From: Clostridiales bacterium VE202-21
GTDB taxonomy: Bacteria > Bacillota > Clostridia > Lachnospirales > Lachnospiraceae
Assembly: GCA_000509105.1 (NCBI GenBank)
Contig: BAIF02000123.1
Span: forward strand, 18,827-82,826
Length of the DNA stretch: 64,000 nt
Direction: 5' to 3'
Shown here: positions 19,893-29,629 of the stretch, piece after piece
How the letters are laid out: each line of letters begins with the position of its first letter
How positions within the stretch are numbered: the first letter of the stretch is position 1
The notes under the pieces: generated by a model
What the model was told of the DNA's origin: nothing
Databases searched by the model: none
The model's input: the letters and a program-made list of their open reading frames with translations, nothing else
Position numbers and translations under genes: made by a program

Positions 19893-21283
19893 TTTGCCTC
19901 TTCCTTATGCCCTGTTTGAAGCAGGGCAATGAAATATCCAAAGCACAGCCAAAAACAATATGTCTCCGGTGAATTCACATAAAAGATCGTGGAAAGCACC
20001 GTGGCCGCCGCCGAAATGGAAGCCATTACCGTGAAAACGGCCACCGCAGGCCTGAAGATATCAGGTGCCGCTCCCTTTACCTTTCTCTTCATATACAACA
20101 GTGTATTAACCATGAGCCATATAAGCGCTGCTATACCCAAAGCTCCCTGTGCCGTAGCTGTATCCACCACCATGCTGTGCATAGAGTCATATTTTATACC
20201 TAAAGAATTCTTCACAAGATATGTTTCCGGAAACTGATCCTCTGCAAATTCCGTAATATTGCGGTAACTGGTGCCGTATACCGGAGATGCCTTTATGATC
20301 TCAAGACCGCTTTCCCAAATTCCCATTCTGCCATTACTCAGGTCATTTGCAAGATCATCTTTCCGTCCGATCGCTTTCCGTCCTGAGATGCTCTTCTTTG
20401 GAATATTTTTCTTTGCCTTGTGGACTGCTTCTATTTTTTTATCTACTGTATTATAAATTTGTTTGAATCCCACGGTTCCCGCCACTGCTGCTAATCCGAT
20501 CACCAGCGCCGCAGCGAACGCTGCCGCCGCCCTTCCTCTGCATTTTCCAAACCGGCGGTACAGACAGAGACCTGCCATTACAAACAGACCAGCAGCCAAA
20601 GCTACTTCCCCGGTTCTGGAATCGGAAAACACAAGAAACTGAAACTGCACAATGATACTGAAAACCCAGAATACTTTCCCGACTTTCCTTTTGGATATCC
20701 AGAAAAGATAGACTGCCAGAAAAACTGCTGCCAGAGCAATAACAGATCCCCTATTGGGTTCGTCGTAGATTCCCCAAAGCCGCCCCCAGTTGAACCCTAC
20801 AATATGCTCTGTCCCCAGAGGGTCTGTATATCCCATATTTCTGCCCCAATATACCATAGAAAGGCTGATTATATGAACAACGGTGCAGTAAACTACATAT
20901 ACCACCGCCGTAATTTTCAATTCCTTCAATACCTCTTCCCTGCTATACGTACAGGTCGGTATATATATAATAAATAAAGAGATAAACATCCATACAAGGC
21001 CTTCTATATTCTCCAGATATCCATACCTTATATTCATAACCGCGCTGAATACCGCGCTCAGTAAGAACGCAGCCAGGGGCCAAAGATTCGGAACCTTTAG
21101 ATACAGGCGGTAATCCTTCAGCATCCAGAGCCCCAGCACCGCTCCCCAGACCGCCGATAATATCGTCGCATATTTCATCCATACAGTGCCGTTTACAAAG
21201 GCATTGAAAGCCAGCAGTAAATAAATCATATAATACATCTTAAATATAAAAAGTACCTGTTTAAATCTCTTATTCTCTGTCAT
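19889..21283 (-). CDS. O-antigen polymerase/ligase family protein (Wzy-like)
   Basis: A 464-residue membrane protein with about 10-12 membrane segments and one large outer loop (about residues 275-370) rich in charged residues, as in Wzy/WaaL proteins. NSLGIKYDSMHSMVVD holds a histidine at the usual position near the end of that loop, and LWGIYDEPNRGSVIAL lies earlier. It should polymerise repeat units flipped by Wzx. AAGGAG precedes the ATG. Chain-length regulator (Wzz/Wzd-Wze) genes are not seen in this window. Confidence 0.82.
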   Translation of the reverse strand: MTENKRFKQVLFIFKMYYMIYLLLAFNAFVNGTVWMKYATILSAVWGAVLGLWMLKDYRLYLKVPNLWPLAAFLLSAVFSAVMNIRYGYLENIEGLVWMFISLFIIYIPTCTYSREEVLKELKITAVVYVVYCTVVHIISLSMVYWGRNMGYTDPLGTEHIVGFNWGRLWGIYDEPNRGSVIALAAVFLAVYLFWISKRKVGKVFWVFSIIVQFQFLVFSDSRTGEVALAAGLFVMAGLCLYRRFGKCRGRAAAAFAAALVIGLAAVAGTVGFKQIYNTVDKKIEAVHKAKKNIPKKSISGRKAIGRKDDLANDLSNGRMGIWESGLEIIKASPVYGTSYRNITEFAEDQFPETYLVKNSLGIKYDSMHSMVVDTATAQGALGIAALIWLMVNTLLYMKRKVKGAAPDIFRPAVAVFTVMASISAAATVLSTIFYVNSPETYCFWLCFGYFIALLQTGHKEEAK

Positions 21284-21313
21284 AATTCTCCTTGCAGTTA
21301 TTTTTAAAACACA

Positions 21314-22399
21314 TTAACGTCCTGATTTCACCCTCGAATAAACCATAGGCAGAAATCTCCTTACCATATAGATCCCCCTCCCCATCATCAAACATGGGAT
21401 TGCTTTCTTCCAGCGGAACAGCATCAGTGCAGTCCGAAGTGTCACGCTTTCCTTTGCCCGTGCCATCGGAATCAATTCATTGAACAGGCCCTGGGCAAAC
21501 ACCCCTTTGCACCACTTATACCGCTGTGCATGATTCATGCCTGAACGTCTGTCACAGTTTCTTTCCAGAGCGGAAAGAATATACCTTGCATACAAGCTCC
21601 CCAGAACACTCCTGACTGCTTCCGTACAGATCCCCCAGTAGGAAAACTGGTCAAACAGCATCTCAATCCGCTGCCTGTGGAGTTTAAAATAATCCGGTAC
21701 AAACTTATTCGTCAGGTTGGCTTCCATCCTTTTGCCGTAATGATACGGCACAATGGGCAGAATATTCATTCTTTCTATATCCATAAAATATTTAATATTA
21801 AAGACGATATCCTCGATCAGCCTGACATTTTCATAATCCAGCCTCAGCTCCCGGATATAGGAAAGCAGATAAAACTTGTTCCAAGCATACCCATACAGTG
21901 TCTGTTGTTCCAGCTCTATTATATGGGGACGGAATTCTTCAGCAGACCGGTAATAATGTTCTTCTGGGCAGATAGGGTGTGTATATTGGAGATGCCCCTT
22001 CTTATCATAGTATTCTTCAATATGACCGAACAGCACTACCTGCGCTGGATTTTTCCCGATAGAGGCATACACTTGCGCCAGCAGGGTATGATCCACATAA
22101 TCATCCGGATCCATAAACCAGATGTACTCTCCGCGTGCCGCCCTGGTTCCGGTATTGCGTGCTGCGCTCAAGCCCCTGTTTACCTCATGGCGTATCACCT
22201 GGATGCGGGAGTCCTCCGAGGCGTATTTTTCTGCAATCCTTCCGCTTCCATCCTTAGTACAGTCATCTACCACCAGGATCTCCCAATTGCCAAATGTCTG
22301 ATTCTGTATGCTTTGAATCGCTCTGTCTATATATTTCTCCACACCGTAGGCGGGCATAACGATAGAAAAATAAGGCGTTTTTGCCTCTTTTTTATCCAT
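21314..22399 (-). CDS. Glycosyltransferase family 2
   Basis: About 361 residues. PYFSIVMPAYGVEKYIDRAI, WEILVVDDCTKDGS and EYIWFMDPDDYVD are the GT2 nucleotide and metal motifs. I prefer ATG at 22399, with AGAGG about 8 nt upstream, over an upstream in-frame TTG at 22414. The protein has a long C-terminal part of about 200 residues typical of Lachnospiraceae polysaccharide GT2s. It acts in the cytoplasm on the lipid-linked unit; sugar unknown. Confidence 0.88.
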   Translation of the reverse strand: MDKKEAKTPYFSIVMPAYGVEKYIDRAIQSIQNQTFGNWEILVVDDCTKDGSGRIAEKYASEDSRIQVIRHEVNRGLSAARNTGTRAARGEYIWFMDPDDYVDHTLLAQVYASIGKNPAQVVLFGHIEEYYDKKGHLQYTHPICPEEHYYRSAEEFRPHIIELEQQTLYGYAWNKFYLLSYIRELRLDYENVRLIEDIVFNIKYFMDIERMNILPIVPYHYGKRMEANLTNKFVPDYFKLHRQRIEMLFDQFSYWGICTEAVRSVLGSLYARYILSALERNCDRRSGMNHAQRYKWCKGVFAQGLFNELIPMARAKESVTLRTALMLFRWKKAIPCLMMGRGIYMVRRFLPMVYSRVKSGR

Positions 22400-22415
22400 A
22401 AATGTACCTCTCAAT

Positions 22416-23639
22416 TTACTTCTTTTCAGTCAGTTCCCTGATTAACTCTACTATCTTTCTGTATGATTTGGGCCTGTCAAACTGTTCTTCCGCAATCTTT
22501 CTTGCTTTTTTCCCCATTTCCAGGCGCTTTTCTTCATTCTCATACAAATCTTCGATGGCATCCGCCAGGATTTTGACATCCTCTGGTTCGATATTTACGC
22601 CAAAACCGTCCGCCTCAACTTTTCTTCTGAATTCAGGACTCATACATGTATTAATCATTGCCCTGCCGGCGGCAAGATAATCACCGATCTTGGTAACAAT
22701 GCTTTGCGGAGCCTTTCTTACAAAAGAATTGACCAGAATATCCGACTTTTTCAGGTAAGCAGCCATTTTATCATAGGGTGCGTAACCAACAAATTCTACA
22801 TTGTAGATCTGGCGTTCCCGCGCCAGCGCTTCCAACTCATCTTTCATTGGTCCGCCGCCCAGTATCTTGATCCGGATATCCTGCCTGCCTCTTCCTGCCA
22901 ATTCTTCCGCTGCCAGCACCATGGTACGTATGTCATAGCTGGTTCCGATTGTACCGGCATAACTCACCCAGAATTCACGTTCTGCCTTTGTAACCAGAGA
23001 GTCATTCTCCTCGGCGCCTTTATCAAATTCTGAGATCTCATTGCCTACATAAACCGTGGCCTTAGGCACTTCCCTCTTCTGGTTCTGAAACGGCCTGTCT
23101 CTATATTCATCCGATGTGCCGATGACTCCCGATACTAGGGAATAAACCTTTTCTGCATCTCTCTGCAGTGGATGGAATAAAATGGAACTGATCACGGGAA
23201 TATCCAGCACCATCCGCATGGCCTCCGGCCAAAGGTCGTTTACATCCGCCACAAATGGAATCCCCCGCCGCTTTGCGTATTCGGCTGCCGCCAGCGCCAC
23301 ATCATTCGGGGGAATTTCCGCATAGAGAAGATCATAGTCCCCTTCTTTCTCCAACAGCGCCGTCAGATTCTTTGCTGCGATCTTATGGCTGCGGATTCTT
23401 TTCAGATCCACATTTTTCTTATATCCCGGCTCATATATAAACTTGATCCCGAACTGGTAATCCTCTTTTTTAATCTTTTCCATATCCCTCTGGGATTTTT
23501 CCCAATGCTGGAATGTGGTCGTTATCAAATCCACCTGATATCCCGCTTCTGTCAGAAAATCACAAAGGTAGCGAAACCGGGTATAGCCTTTTTCTCCGTC
23601 CAGTCTTACCCCCATTGTAATGACTGCTATCTTCTTCAT
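22416..23639 (-). CDS. Glycosyltransferase family 4 (WbuB-like)
   Basis: A 407-residue GT-B glycosyltransferase. The N-terminal acceptor domain begins IAVITMGVRLDGEKGYTRF and includes PFVADVNDLWPEAM. The donor domain has VSYAGTIGTSYDIRTMVLAA and SIVTKIGDYLAAGRAMI. The DLWPE motif resembles WbuB/L-fucosamine transferase-type enzymes, which often add the second sugar to the lipid-linked primer. It sits directly after the priming transferase gene, in agreement with that place in the pathway. GAGGGGG precedes the ATG. Confidence 0.88.
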   Translation of the reverse strand: MKKIAVITMGVRLDGEKGYTRFRYLCDFLTEAGYQVDLITTTFQHWEKSQRDMEKIKKEDYQFGIKFIYEPGYKKNVDLKRIRSHKIAAKNLTALLEKEGDYDLLYAEIPPNDVALAAAEYAKRRGIPFVADVNDLWPEAMRMVLDIPVISSILFHPLQRDAEKVYSLVSGVIGTSDEYRDRPFQNQKREVPKATVYVGNEISEFDKGAEENDSLVTKAEREFWVSYAGTIGTSYDIRTMVLAAEELAGRGRQDIRIKILGGGPMKDELEALARERQIYNVEFVGYAPYDKMAAYLKKSDILVNSFVRKAPQSIVTKIGDYLAAGRAMINTCMSPEFRRKVEADGFGVNIEPEDVKILADAIEDLYENEEKRLEMGKKARKIAEEQFDRPKSYRKIVELIRELTEKK

Positions 23640-23652
23640 CGTATATCCCCCT

Positions 23653-24348
23653 CTACTTTATCACTGCGAGTACTGTATCTATCATTACCCTGATATCTCC
23701 CCAGAAATGAAAGTTCCGGAGATACTGCAGGTTATATTTCATTTTCACGGGAAGTATATGATCCACATATACTTCGTCTACCGATTTTCCCGTCTCCCTC
23801 AGATATTTTTCCATCATTAAATCCTCATCCTTGAAGATAATACTGGTACGGGATGTGATCCCTGCGGGAAGGAGGAGCGTTGCCTTCATCTCTTCGGTAT
23901 ATTGCTCCACATACTTTCTTACTTCCGGCCTGGTTCCAACAAAAGACATGTCCCCGGTAAGTACATTAAAAAGCTGCGGCAGCTCATCCAGCCTGCATTT
24001 GCGGAGCATCTTTCCTGCCCTGGTAATGCGGCTGTCCGCCTTGCCGGTGACTAAAGGTCCCTTTTGATCCGCATCTGCGACCATAGTCCTGAACTTGAAA
24101 ATACGATATGGTTTCCCATATCGTGTAATCCGCTCCTGTCTGTAAAAGACAGGCCCTCTGCTGTCCAATTTTATCCATAGTGCAAGCACAGCCATGACCG
24201 GCGCTAAAACAACGGTCAAAACTAATGCAAAAAGAAGATCCATGATGCGTTTCATACACAGACTAATCTTCTTCTTTTTCAATTTATCATAATAAGGCCG
24301 GAGTGTCTTGTTCTTCATTGAATCCGGCAGCTGTTCCCATCTGATCAT
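23653..24348 (-). CDS. Priming sugar-phosphate transferase (PglC/EpsL-like)
   Basis: A monotopic phosphoglycosyl transferase of about 231 residues. It has one hydrophobic re-entrant segment (LLFALVLTVVLAPVMAVLAL), then GPVFYRQERITRYGKPYRIF, FKFRTM and RKCRLDELPQLFNVLTGDMS, which carry the family's acidic catalytic residues. It moves a sugar phosphate from UDP-sugar to undecaprenyl phosphate and starts the repeat unit. ATG at 24348 is chosen because AGGAG lies 8 nt before it; a longer frame begins at 24420 without a good site. It lacks the large N-terminal membrane domain of WbaP/WcaJ, so it is the small type. Confidence 0.9.
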   Translation of the reverse strand: MIRWEQLPDSMKNKTLRPYYDKLKKKKISLCMKRIMDLLFALVLTVVLAPVMAVLALWIKLDSRGPVFYRQERITRYGKPYRIFKFRTMVADADQKGPLVTGKADSRITRAGKMLRKCRLDELPQLFNVLTGDMSFVGTRPEVRKYVEQYTEEMKATLLLPAGITSRTSIIFKDEDLMMEKYLRETGKSVDEVYVDHILPVKMKYNLQYLRNFHFWGDIRVMIDTVLAVIK

Positions 24349-24483
24349 TCTTTTTACTCCTGATTGTAAGAATAACGGCTGCTTTGCCCTGTCATAACAT
24401 TCTAATACATCCTTCATCATATCTCAAGTCCCGGAGGACTTTTCACATTGGATCTCTATTCTATCGTAATGCTATATCTGCGC

Positions 24484-25710
24484 TCATAGCAGCGCCCGAA
24501 ATGTTTCGGACACATACTGCACCTGTTCATCAGTCAGGCATGTATGAAGCGGAAGCGTAATTTCATTCTCAAACTGTGCATAAGCATTCGGAAAGTCCTC
24601 CAAGTCAAATCCCATCCGCTTATAGGCGGTCAGCATCGGAAGTGGTTTGTAGTGGACATTGGATGCAATTCCAGCTTCTGCCAATTCTGTGATAATATTG
24701 TTACACTCTTCACGTGATTTGTCAAGCGCACGTACAAGATATAGGTGTCCGCTGGACTGATGATGCTCTCCATAGTGTGTCAGCACCTGCACCGGGCTCT
24801 GCCCCAGCCCTACATCGTACATGCCGATGATTTTTTTTCTTCTCTCCAGAATCTCCGGATACCGCTCCAGCTGTACCAGTCCTATAGCCGCCATAATATC
24901 CGTCATGTTGCACTTATAATAAGGCGCCACAACATCGTATTCCCACGCTCCTGCCTGTGTTTTCGCCAACGCATCCTTGGACTGCCCATGAAGGGAAAGG
25001 AGCATATAATCCCTGTATAGTCCTTCCGCATCCAGACCTGCCTTCTGTATTGTATCGGACCAGGTCACTGCCCCGCCCTCGGCCGTAGTCAGGTTTTTAA
25101 CTGCATGAAATGAAAAACAGGTAAAATCCGCAATCTCTCCGCACATTTTGCCCTCCCTGCGCGCGCCAAAGGCATGGGCGGCGTCTGCCATTACAAGAAT
25201 ACGCCCAAGCGCTTCCTGCCGCTCATTTGAAGGCCGGTATATCTGTTTTTTTTCTTCGGCAATGCGGAATATTTCATCGTACCTGCTGTAAATAATTCCG
25301 GCCAGATCCACACATATAATTGCTTTTGTACGTTCTGTCACCGCCTCCGCCGCTTTTTCAGGATCCATTTCATAGGATCCGGGCAGCGTATCCACTAAAA
25401 CAGGAACTGCCCCCACATGGCAGATACAGCTGCAGGTAGCCGTATACGTGTATGCAGTCGTAATCACTTCGTCTCCTGCTCCAATTCCCATCACGCGGAG
25501 TGTCATCTCCATACAGGCGGTAGCGGAATTCAGGCAGGCAGCCTTTCGTGTACCGCAGTATTCCGCGATTCTGCGTTCGAATTCCTTGGTCCGCGGACCG
25601 GTAGTGATCCAGCCGCTTTGCAGGGTCTTCACAACCTCTGTAATTTCTTCTTCGGTAATATCCGGTGGTGAAAATGGTACCTTCATATTTTGTGCCTTCT
25701 TTCCTGTCAT
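24484..25710 (-). CDS. DegT-family UDP-sugar aminotransferase (PglE-like)
   Basis: A 408-residue (or 400 from ATG 25686) aminotransferase with MKVPFSPPDITEEEI, LNSATACMEMTL, VMADAAHAFGARREG (cofactor aspartate) and CFSFHAVKNLTTAEGGAV with the PLP lysine. It probably aminates the 4-keto sugar made by the next gene upstream, giving a UDP-4-amino sugar for the priming transferase. The start at 25710 overlaps the stop of the dehydratase gene (ATGA). The inner ATG at 25686 has an AAGG upstream and the conserved N-terminus begins there, so either may be used. A PglD-like N-acetyltransferase is not in the window. Confidence 0.87.
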   Translation of the reverse strand: MTGKKAQNMKVPFSPPDITEEEITEVVKTLQSGWITTGPRTKEFERRIAEYCGTRKAACLNSATACMEMTLRVMGIGAGDEVITTAYTYTATCSCICHVGAVPVLVDTLPGSYEMDPEKAAEAVTERTKAIICVDLAGIIYSRYDEIFRIAEEKKQIYRPSNERQEALGRILVMADAAHAFGARREGKMCGEIADFTCFSFHAVKNLTTAEGGAVTWSDTIQKAGLDAEGLYRDYMLLSLHGQSKDALAKTQAGAWEYDVVAPYYKCNMTDIMAAIGLVQLERYPEILERRKKIIGMYDVGLGQSPVQVLTHYGEHHQSSGHLYLVRALDKSREECNNIITELAEAGIASNVHYKPLPMLTAYKRMGFDLEDFPNAYAQFENEITLPLHTCLTDEQVQYVSETFRALL

Positions 25711-27716
25711 GATCGGTTTTTTCTGGATTTCGGACTGTCTGTCCGTATATCTGCATCCGCAATCCCTCTGTCTAAAAAAGCGCTGGGCAGTTTGGAACGG
25801 GTATCTGAAAATTCTTTATTCCATCCGGCCTGTATCTGCTGATCCCTGATAATATCTGCATCCCGCAGATGATAGGTCGGAACAATCTTGTGAACAATAT
25901 ATTTCATACGGTCTGTCTCCGCATACGCCTCACGATATAAATCTTCCAGATCGTTTAAAAATTCTTCTTCATCAAATTCAATCGGCTTTCCGATGTGTAT
26001 TTTTTCATTTTCCGTATTCTCCAGACCTTCTTCTGCCATCAGAAGTTCTTCATATAACTTCTCTCCCGGCCGCAGTCCAGTATACTTAATTTCAATATCT
26101 ACTCCAAGCGTATAGCCCGACAGCCGGATCAGGTTCTTTGCCAGGTCCACAATCTTCACCGGCTGGCCCATATCCAGCACAAAGATTTCTCCGCCCTTTG
26201 CGCTGGCCCCTGCCTGCAGAACCAGTGATACAGCCTCCGGAATCGTCATGAAATAGCGGATAATATCCGGGTGTGTAACGGTAACCGGCCCTCCAGCTTC
26301 AATTTGTTTCTTGAACAGAGGAATCACGCTGCCGTTGCTGCCCAGCACGTTACCAAAGCGCACTGCGACATACTCTGTCCTTGAACGGTTGTTAAAGGCC
26401 TGGATAATCATCTCGCACATCCGCTTGGAGGCGCCCATAATGTTTGTCGGATTAACCGCCTTATCCGTAGAAATGAGCACAAATTTATCAACGCCGTACC
26501 TGTCCGCCGCAAGCGCTACCTTATAAGTTCCAAAGACGTTATTTTTGATCGCCTCATTGGGACTGTCCTCCATCAGCGGTACGTGCTTGTGCGCGGCCGC
26601 ATGGTAGACAATATCGGGGCGGTACTGGGCAAAAACACTATTTACCTTCCTGCCGTTTCTGACCGATCCGATCAGCACCACGAGATCCAGATACGGAAAT
26701 TTTGCTTTCAGTTCCTGCTGGATATCATAGGCATTGTTTTCATAGATATCAAAAATAATCAACTGTTTTACACCGTTTGCCGCTATCTGACGGCACAGCT
26801 CACTTCCAATGCTGCCGCCTCCGCCTGTCACCAGTACGACCTTGCCGGACACATACCGCCCGATTTTCTCCGTCGTAATCCGAATCGGATCTCTTCCCAG
26901 CAAGTCCTCAATCTCTACATTGCGCAGTTTTGACACACTGACTTCTCCATTTACCAGCTGGTATACTCCGGGAAGAATTTTCAACTCACAATCCGGCACC
27001 TTCTGGCAGATATCCAGGATCTTCTGCCGCTCCCGCTTATCTGCGCTTGGGATTGCAATGATAATTTCATTGATCCTGTATTTTTCCGCACTATGCAGGA
27101 TTTCTTCCCTTCCGCCCACTACCTTAACACCGTGGATAAATGTGCCGCGTTTTCTTGGATTATCATCGATCACACAGCAGATCTTTGCATCCAGCTCCGT
27201 GCTAAGCTCCAGTTCCTTCATCACCACATTGCAGGCCTCGCCGGCCCCGATAATCATAGTATTGCGGACATGCCTCCCGTGAATGTTCCCCCGGTACAAC
27301 AGCCTTGCCAGCCTGTATGAAAACCTGCTCAGGCATGTCAGCAGAAACAAGGCAACCACATAAAGAGGAAAATATCCCCTGTATATGGTCCTGTAAGTGA
27401 GATAATAGGCCAGAATATTAAACAAAACCGATGCGAGGCAGGCTTCAATCACATATACCAGTTCTTTGATACTCGCAAATCTCCAAAGGCTTGTATATAA
27501 TCTGCAGGCAGCAAAGATCACAACGGTCACAATCGTATTAACTACGACCAAATCTAACACAGAAGTATAGTATTCGGCCGGTATCTCACTGATCTGCATA
27601 TTGAAGCGGATCCACAATGCCAGAAAGGAACTGGCATTAATAAATACGATATCCAAAATCACAAGCAATGCTTTATAGATAATCGAAAGATCCCACTTTT
27701 TTAACAGTTTCATCAT
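25707..27716 (-). CDS. UDP-GlcNAc 4,6-dehydratase, membrane type (PglF/CapD family)
   Basis: A 669-residue protein with four N-terminal membrane segments (about residues 10-115), a first Rossmann-like domain (TMIIGAGEACNVVMKEL), then an SDR dehydratase domain starting VVLVTGGGGSIGSELCRQI. The SDR domain has FVLISTDKAVNPTNIMGASK, with the STDK/GASK catalytic region, and ends GLRPGEKLYEELL. It converts UDP-GlcNAc to the 4-keto-6-deoxy sugar at the membrane. With the adjacent aminotransferase and priming transferase it forms a bacillosamine-type pathway lacking a visible acetyltransferase. Confidence 0.92.
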   Translation of the reverse strand: MMKLLKKWDLSIIYKALLVILDIVFINASSFLALWIRFNMQISEIPAEYYTSVLDLVVVNTIVTVVIFAACRLYTSLWRFASIKELVYVIEACLASVLFNILAYYLTYRTIYRGYFPLYVVALFLLTCLSRFSYRLARLLYRGNIHGRHVRNTMIIGAGEACNVVMKELELSTELDAKICCVIDDNPRKRGTFIHGVKVVGGREEILHSAEKYRINEIIIAIPSADKRERQKILDICQKVPDCELKILPGVYQLVNGEVSVSKLRNVEIEDLLGRDPIRITTEKIGRYVSGKVVLVTGGGGSIGSELCRQIAANGVKQLIIFDIYENNAYDIQQELKAKFPYLDLVVLIGSVRNGRKVNSVFAQYRPDIVYHAAAHKHVPLMEDSPNEAIKNNVFGTYKVALAADRYGVDKFVLISTDKAVNPTNIMGASKRMCEMIIQAFNNRSRTEYVAVRFGNVLGSNGSVIPLFKKQIEAGGPVTVTHPDIIRYFMTIPEAVSLVLQAGASAKGGEIFVLDMGQPVKIVDLAKNLIRLSGYTLGVDIEIKYTGLRPGEKLYEELLMAEEGLENTENEKIHIGKPIEFDEEEFLNDLEDLYREAYAETDRMKYIVHKIVPTYHLRDADIIRDQQIQAGWNKEFSDTRSKLPSAFLDRGIADADIRTDSPKSRKNRS

Positions 27717-27742
27717 ATTCTTTTCCTCGGTATTTTAGAATT

Positions 27743-29482
27743 TTATTGTGCCACTTCAGAATCCGGCAGCGTTTCTCCTGCCTCCACTGCGTCGATGGCC
27801 TGTTTAATCTCGTTAATTGAATTCTGATCCGGCTGCGTTACATAGAGGATGCTTCCCGGTGAGGAATAGCATTCCTGATCATCTCCGGTTCCCGTTGCCG
27901 ACATGGATTTGATATTCCATGCGGACGGCTGATTCAACTGGCTCTTAATGAGCTCCTGAATCTGCTCCTGGGACATATTCGTATCTACATTCCCGCTGAT
28001 GCTGCTCAGAATTCCGTTTGCTCCTGTCAGGATTGCCGGTGATATCGCCTTCTTGATCATCGCAGTGATGACGGCCTGCTGATTTCTTCCTCTCTGGAAG
28101 TCCCCGCCGTCTACATTCTGTCTCTCTCTGGAGAAGGCCAGTGCCTGCTGTCCATTAAAATGATTAACTCCCTGGGCCACATACATTTCAAGGCCTGAAT
28201 CATAACTGGTGTTGAATTCCTGTTCAGAAACGACATCCACACCGCCGAGTGCATCTACCATCTGTACCAGGGATGTAAAGTTCACTCTTGCATAAAAGTC
28301 GATATCCGTATCGTACAACTTCGCCAGCGTTGCCATTGATGCATCTACCCCATAAATTCCTGCATGAGTTAGTTTATCCAGCTGTCCGCCCGAAATACCC
28401 GGAATCTCTACATAATAATCACGCGGCGTCGTTACAAGCAGGATCTGATGCGTCGTCGGATTGACAACCGCAATGATATTCACATCGCTTCGGCTGTTAG
28501 TCTCAATCGCGCCAAATACATCTATTCCACTTATATAAACCGTAAAGCAGTCATCATCTACTTTTACGTCAGCCGCAGTATTCTCCAGCTTGCTTGTTAT
28601 TTCATGGGTGTAAATAATCTTAACACTGTCGCTGTATCCTGTAAATGCCTCTTCCAGAATAGCCGTATAGGCATCGTTGTAAATGATCGCTTCCACGGCG
28701 CCGTCATGCAGCGCCTGCGCCTGCTCATTCAGGCTGCTGTATTCTACCGTCGAGATGCTGCTGCCCACTTCCTTATTAATGATATCCACCGTAGATTTCA
28801 CATCGTCGCCTTTCATCGCGTATTGCACGCCAAAGTCGTAGCCGGATGCATCCTTGATGTTTTCTGCCGGGTCTTCTGCCAGTACAGCAACAACCATCTT
28901 ATCGACTTTTTTATTGCCGCCGCTAATGTCCTTTACAGTTCCGTTTGTCTTGAATATATAATAGGATCCCAAAATCAGCACGATGGACATCAGCACGCTC
29001 AGCACTTTTCCGGCAATTGCTTTTTTCTTAGATATCAACTGGCTTGACAGCGGAAGTACCCAGAGTAATACAAGAACCGCAATAATAATCCCCAGATATT
29101 TCATGGGCAGCATATTCAGCACAAACAATGCAGCTATAAACACCAGCGTTACAGCCAGCTGAACTGCGCAGAGTACGAGCCCTACCTGCCTGCTCACTTT
29201 GTTTGCCGCCGGACGCCTGCCGAAATCGCCTTTTTTGCCGTTTCCGCCTTTACCTGTGCCCCCGGAGGGTCTGCCGCCGTTTGCCGCATTCCTGCTGCTG
29301 CCGTCGATTCCCGGCCTTGCAGCTTTGTTCTTACCACCGCCGCTTTTGCCTCCTTTGGCCACAGATTTGGCCGGATTCCCCTGTACTGTCTTTTTCTGCT
29401 TTTCTTCCATCCTGCGGCGCTGTCTGGCCTGCTCTCTCCTGTATGCCTCTCTTTCGCTATCGCTCATTTTATTCTGGCCCAT
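27743..29482 (-). CDS. LytR-CpsA-Psr (LCP) family glycopolymer ligase
   Basis: A 579-residue protein. The first ~95 residues are cytoplasmic, Gly/Lys-rich and low-complexity. Membrane segments follow (about 100-180), then an extracellular accessory domain (about 190-300) and the LCP domain with VTTPRDYYVEIPG, KLTHAGIYG and FSRERQNVDGGDFQRGRNQQ. These arginines and aspartates bind the polyprenyl pyrophosphate. LCP enzymes attach wall polymers to peptidoglycan. As the first gene of the locus it indicates that the polysaccharide is wall-linked. A promoter lies about 75 nt upstream. Confidence 0.93.
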   Translation of the reverse strand: MGQNKMSDSEREAYRREQARQRRRMEEKQKKTVQGNPAKSVAKGGKSGGGKNKAARPGIDGSSRNAANGGRPSGGTGKGGNGKKGDFGRRPAANKVSRQVGLVLCAVQLAVTLVFIAALFVLNMLPMKYLGIIIAVLVLLWVLPLSSQLISKKKAIAGKVLSVLMSIVLILGSYYIFKTNGTVKDISGGNKKVDKMVVAVLAEDPAENIKDASGYDFGVQYAMKGDDVKSTVDIINKEVGSSISTVEYSSLNEQAQALHDGAVEAIIYNDAYTAILEEAFTGYSDSVKIIYTHEITSKLENTAADVKVDDDCFTVYISGIDVFGAIETNSRSDVNIIAVVNPTTHQILLVTTPRDYYVEIPGISGGQLDKLTHAGIYGVDASMATLAKLYDTDIDFYARVNFTSLVQMVDALGGVDVVSEQEFNTSYDSGLEMYVAQGVNHFNGQQALAFSRERQNVDGGDFQRGRNQQAVITAMIKKAISPAILTGANGILSSISGNVDTNMSQEQIQELIKSQLNQPSAWNIKSMSATGTGDDQECYSSPGSILYVTQPDQNSINEIKQAIDAVEAGETLPDSEVAQ

Positions 29483-29563
29483 CGGTATGCCCCTTCCATT
29501 TCTTTATCTTATTTCAATAATTTATATGCTTTCTATATGCAAAACTAAGTTACATACCAAAAC

Positions 29564-29592
29564 ATAATAGCATTTTTCAACATTTTTCGCAA
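29564..29592 (-). promoter_or_regulatory. Likely sigma-A promoter of the polysaccharide locus
   Basis: On the minus strand TTGCGA (29587-29592) and TATTAT (29564-29569) are 17 bp apart. Predicted transcription starts about 75 nt before the LCP gene. No terminator was seen between this point and the first gene. Read by eye only. Confidence 0.55.
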
Positions 29593-29629
29593 CAGGATGG
29601 AAACTTATTAATATTATATTACGCAAATA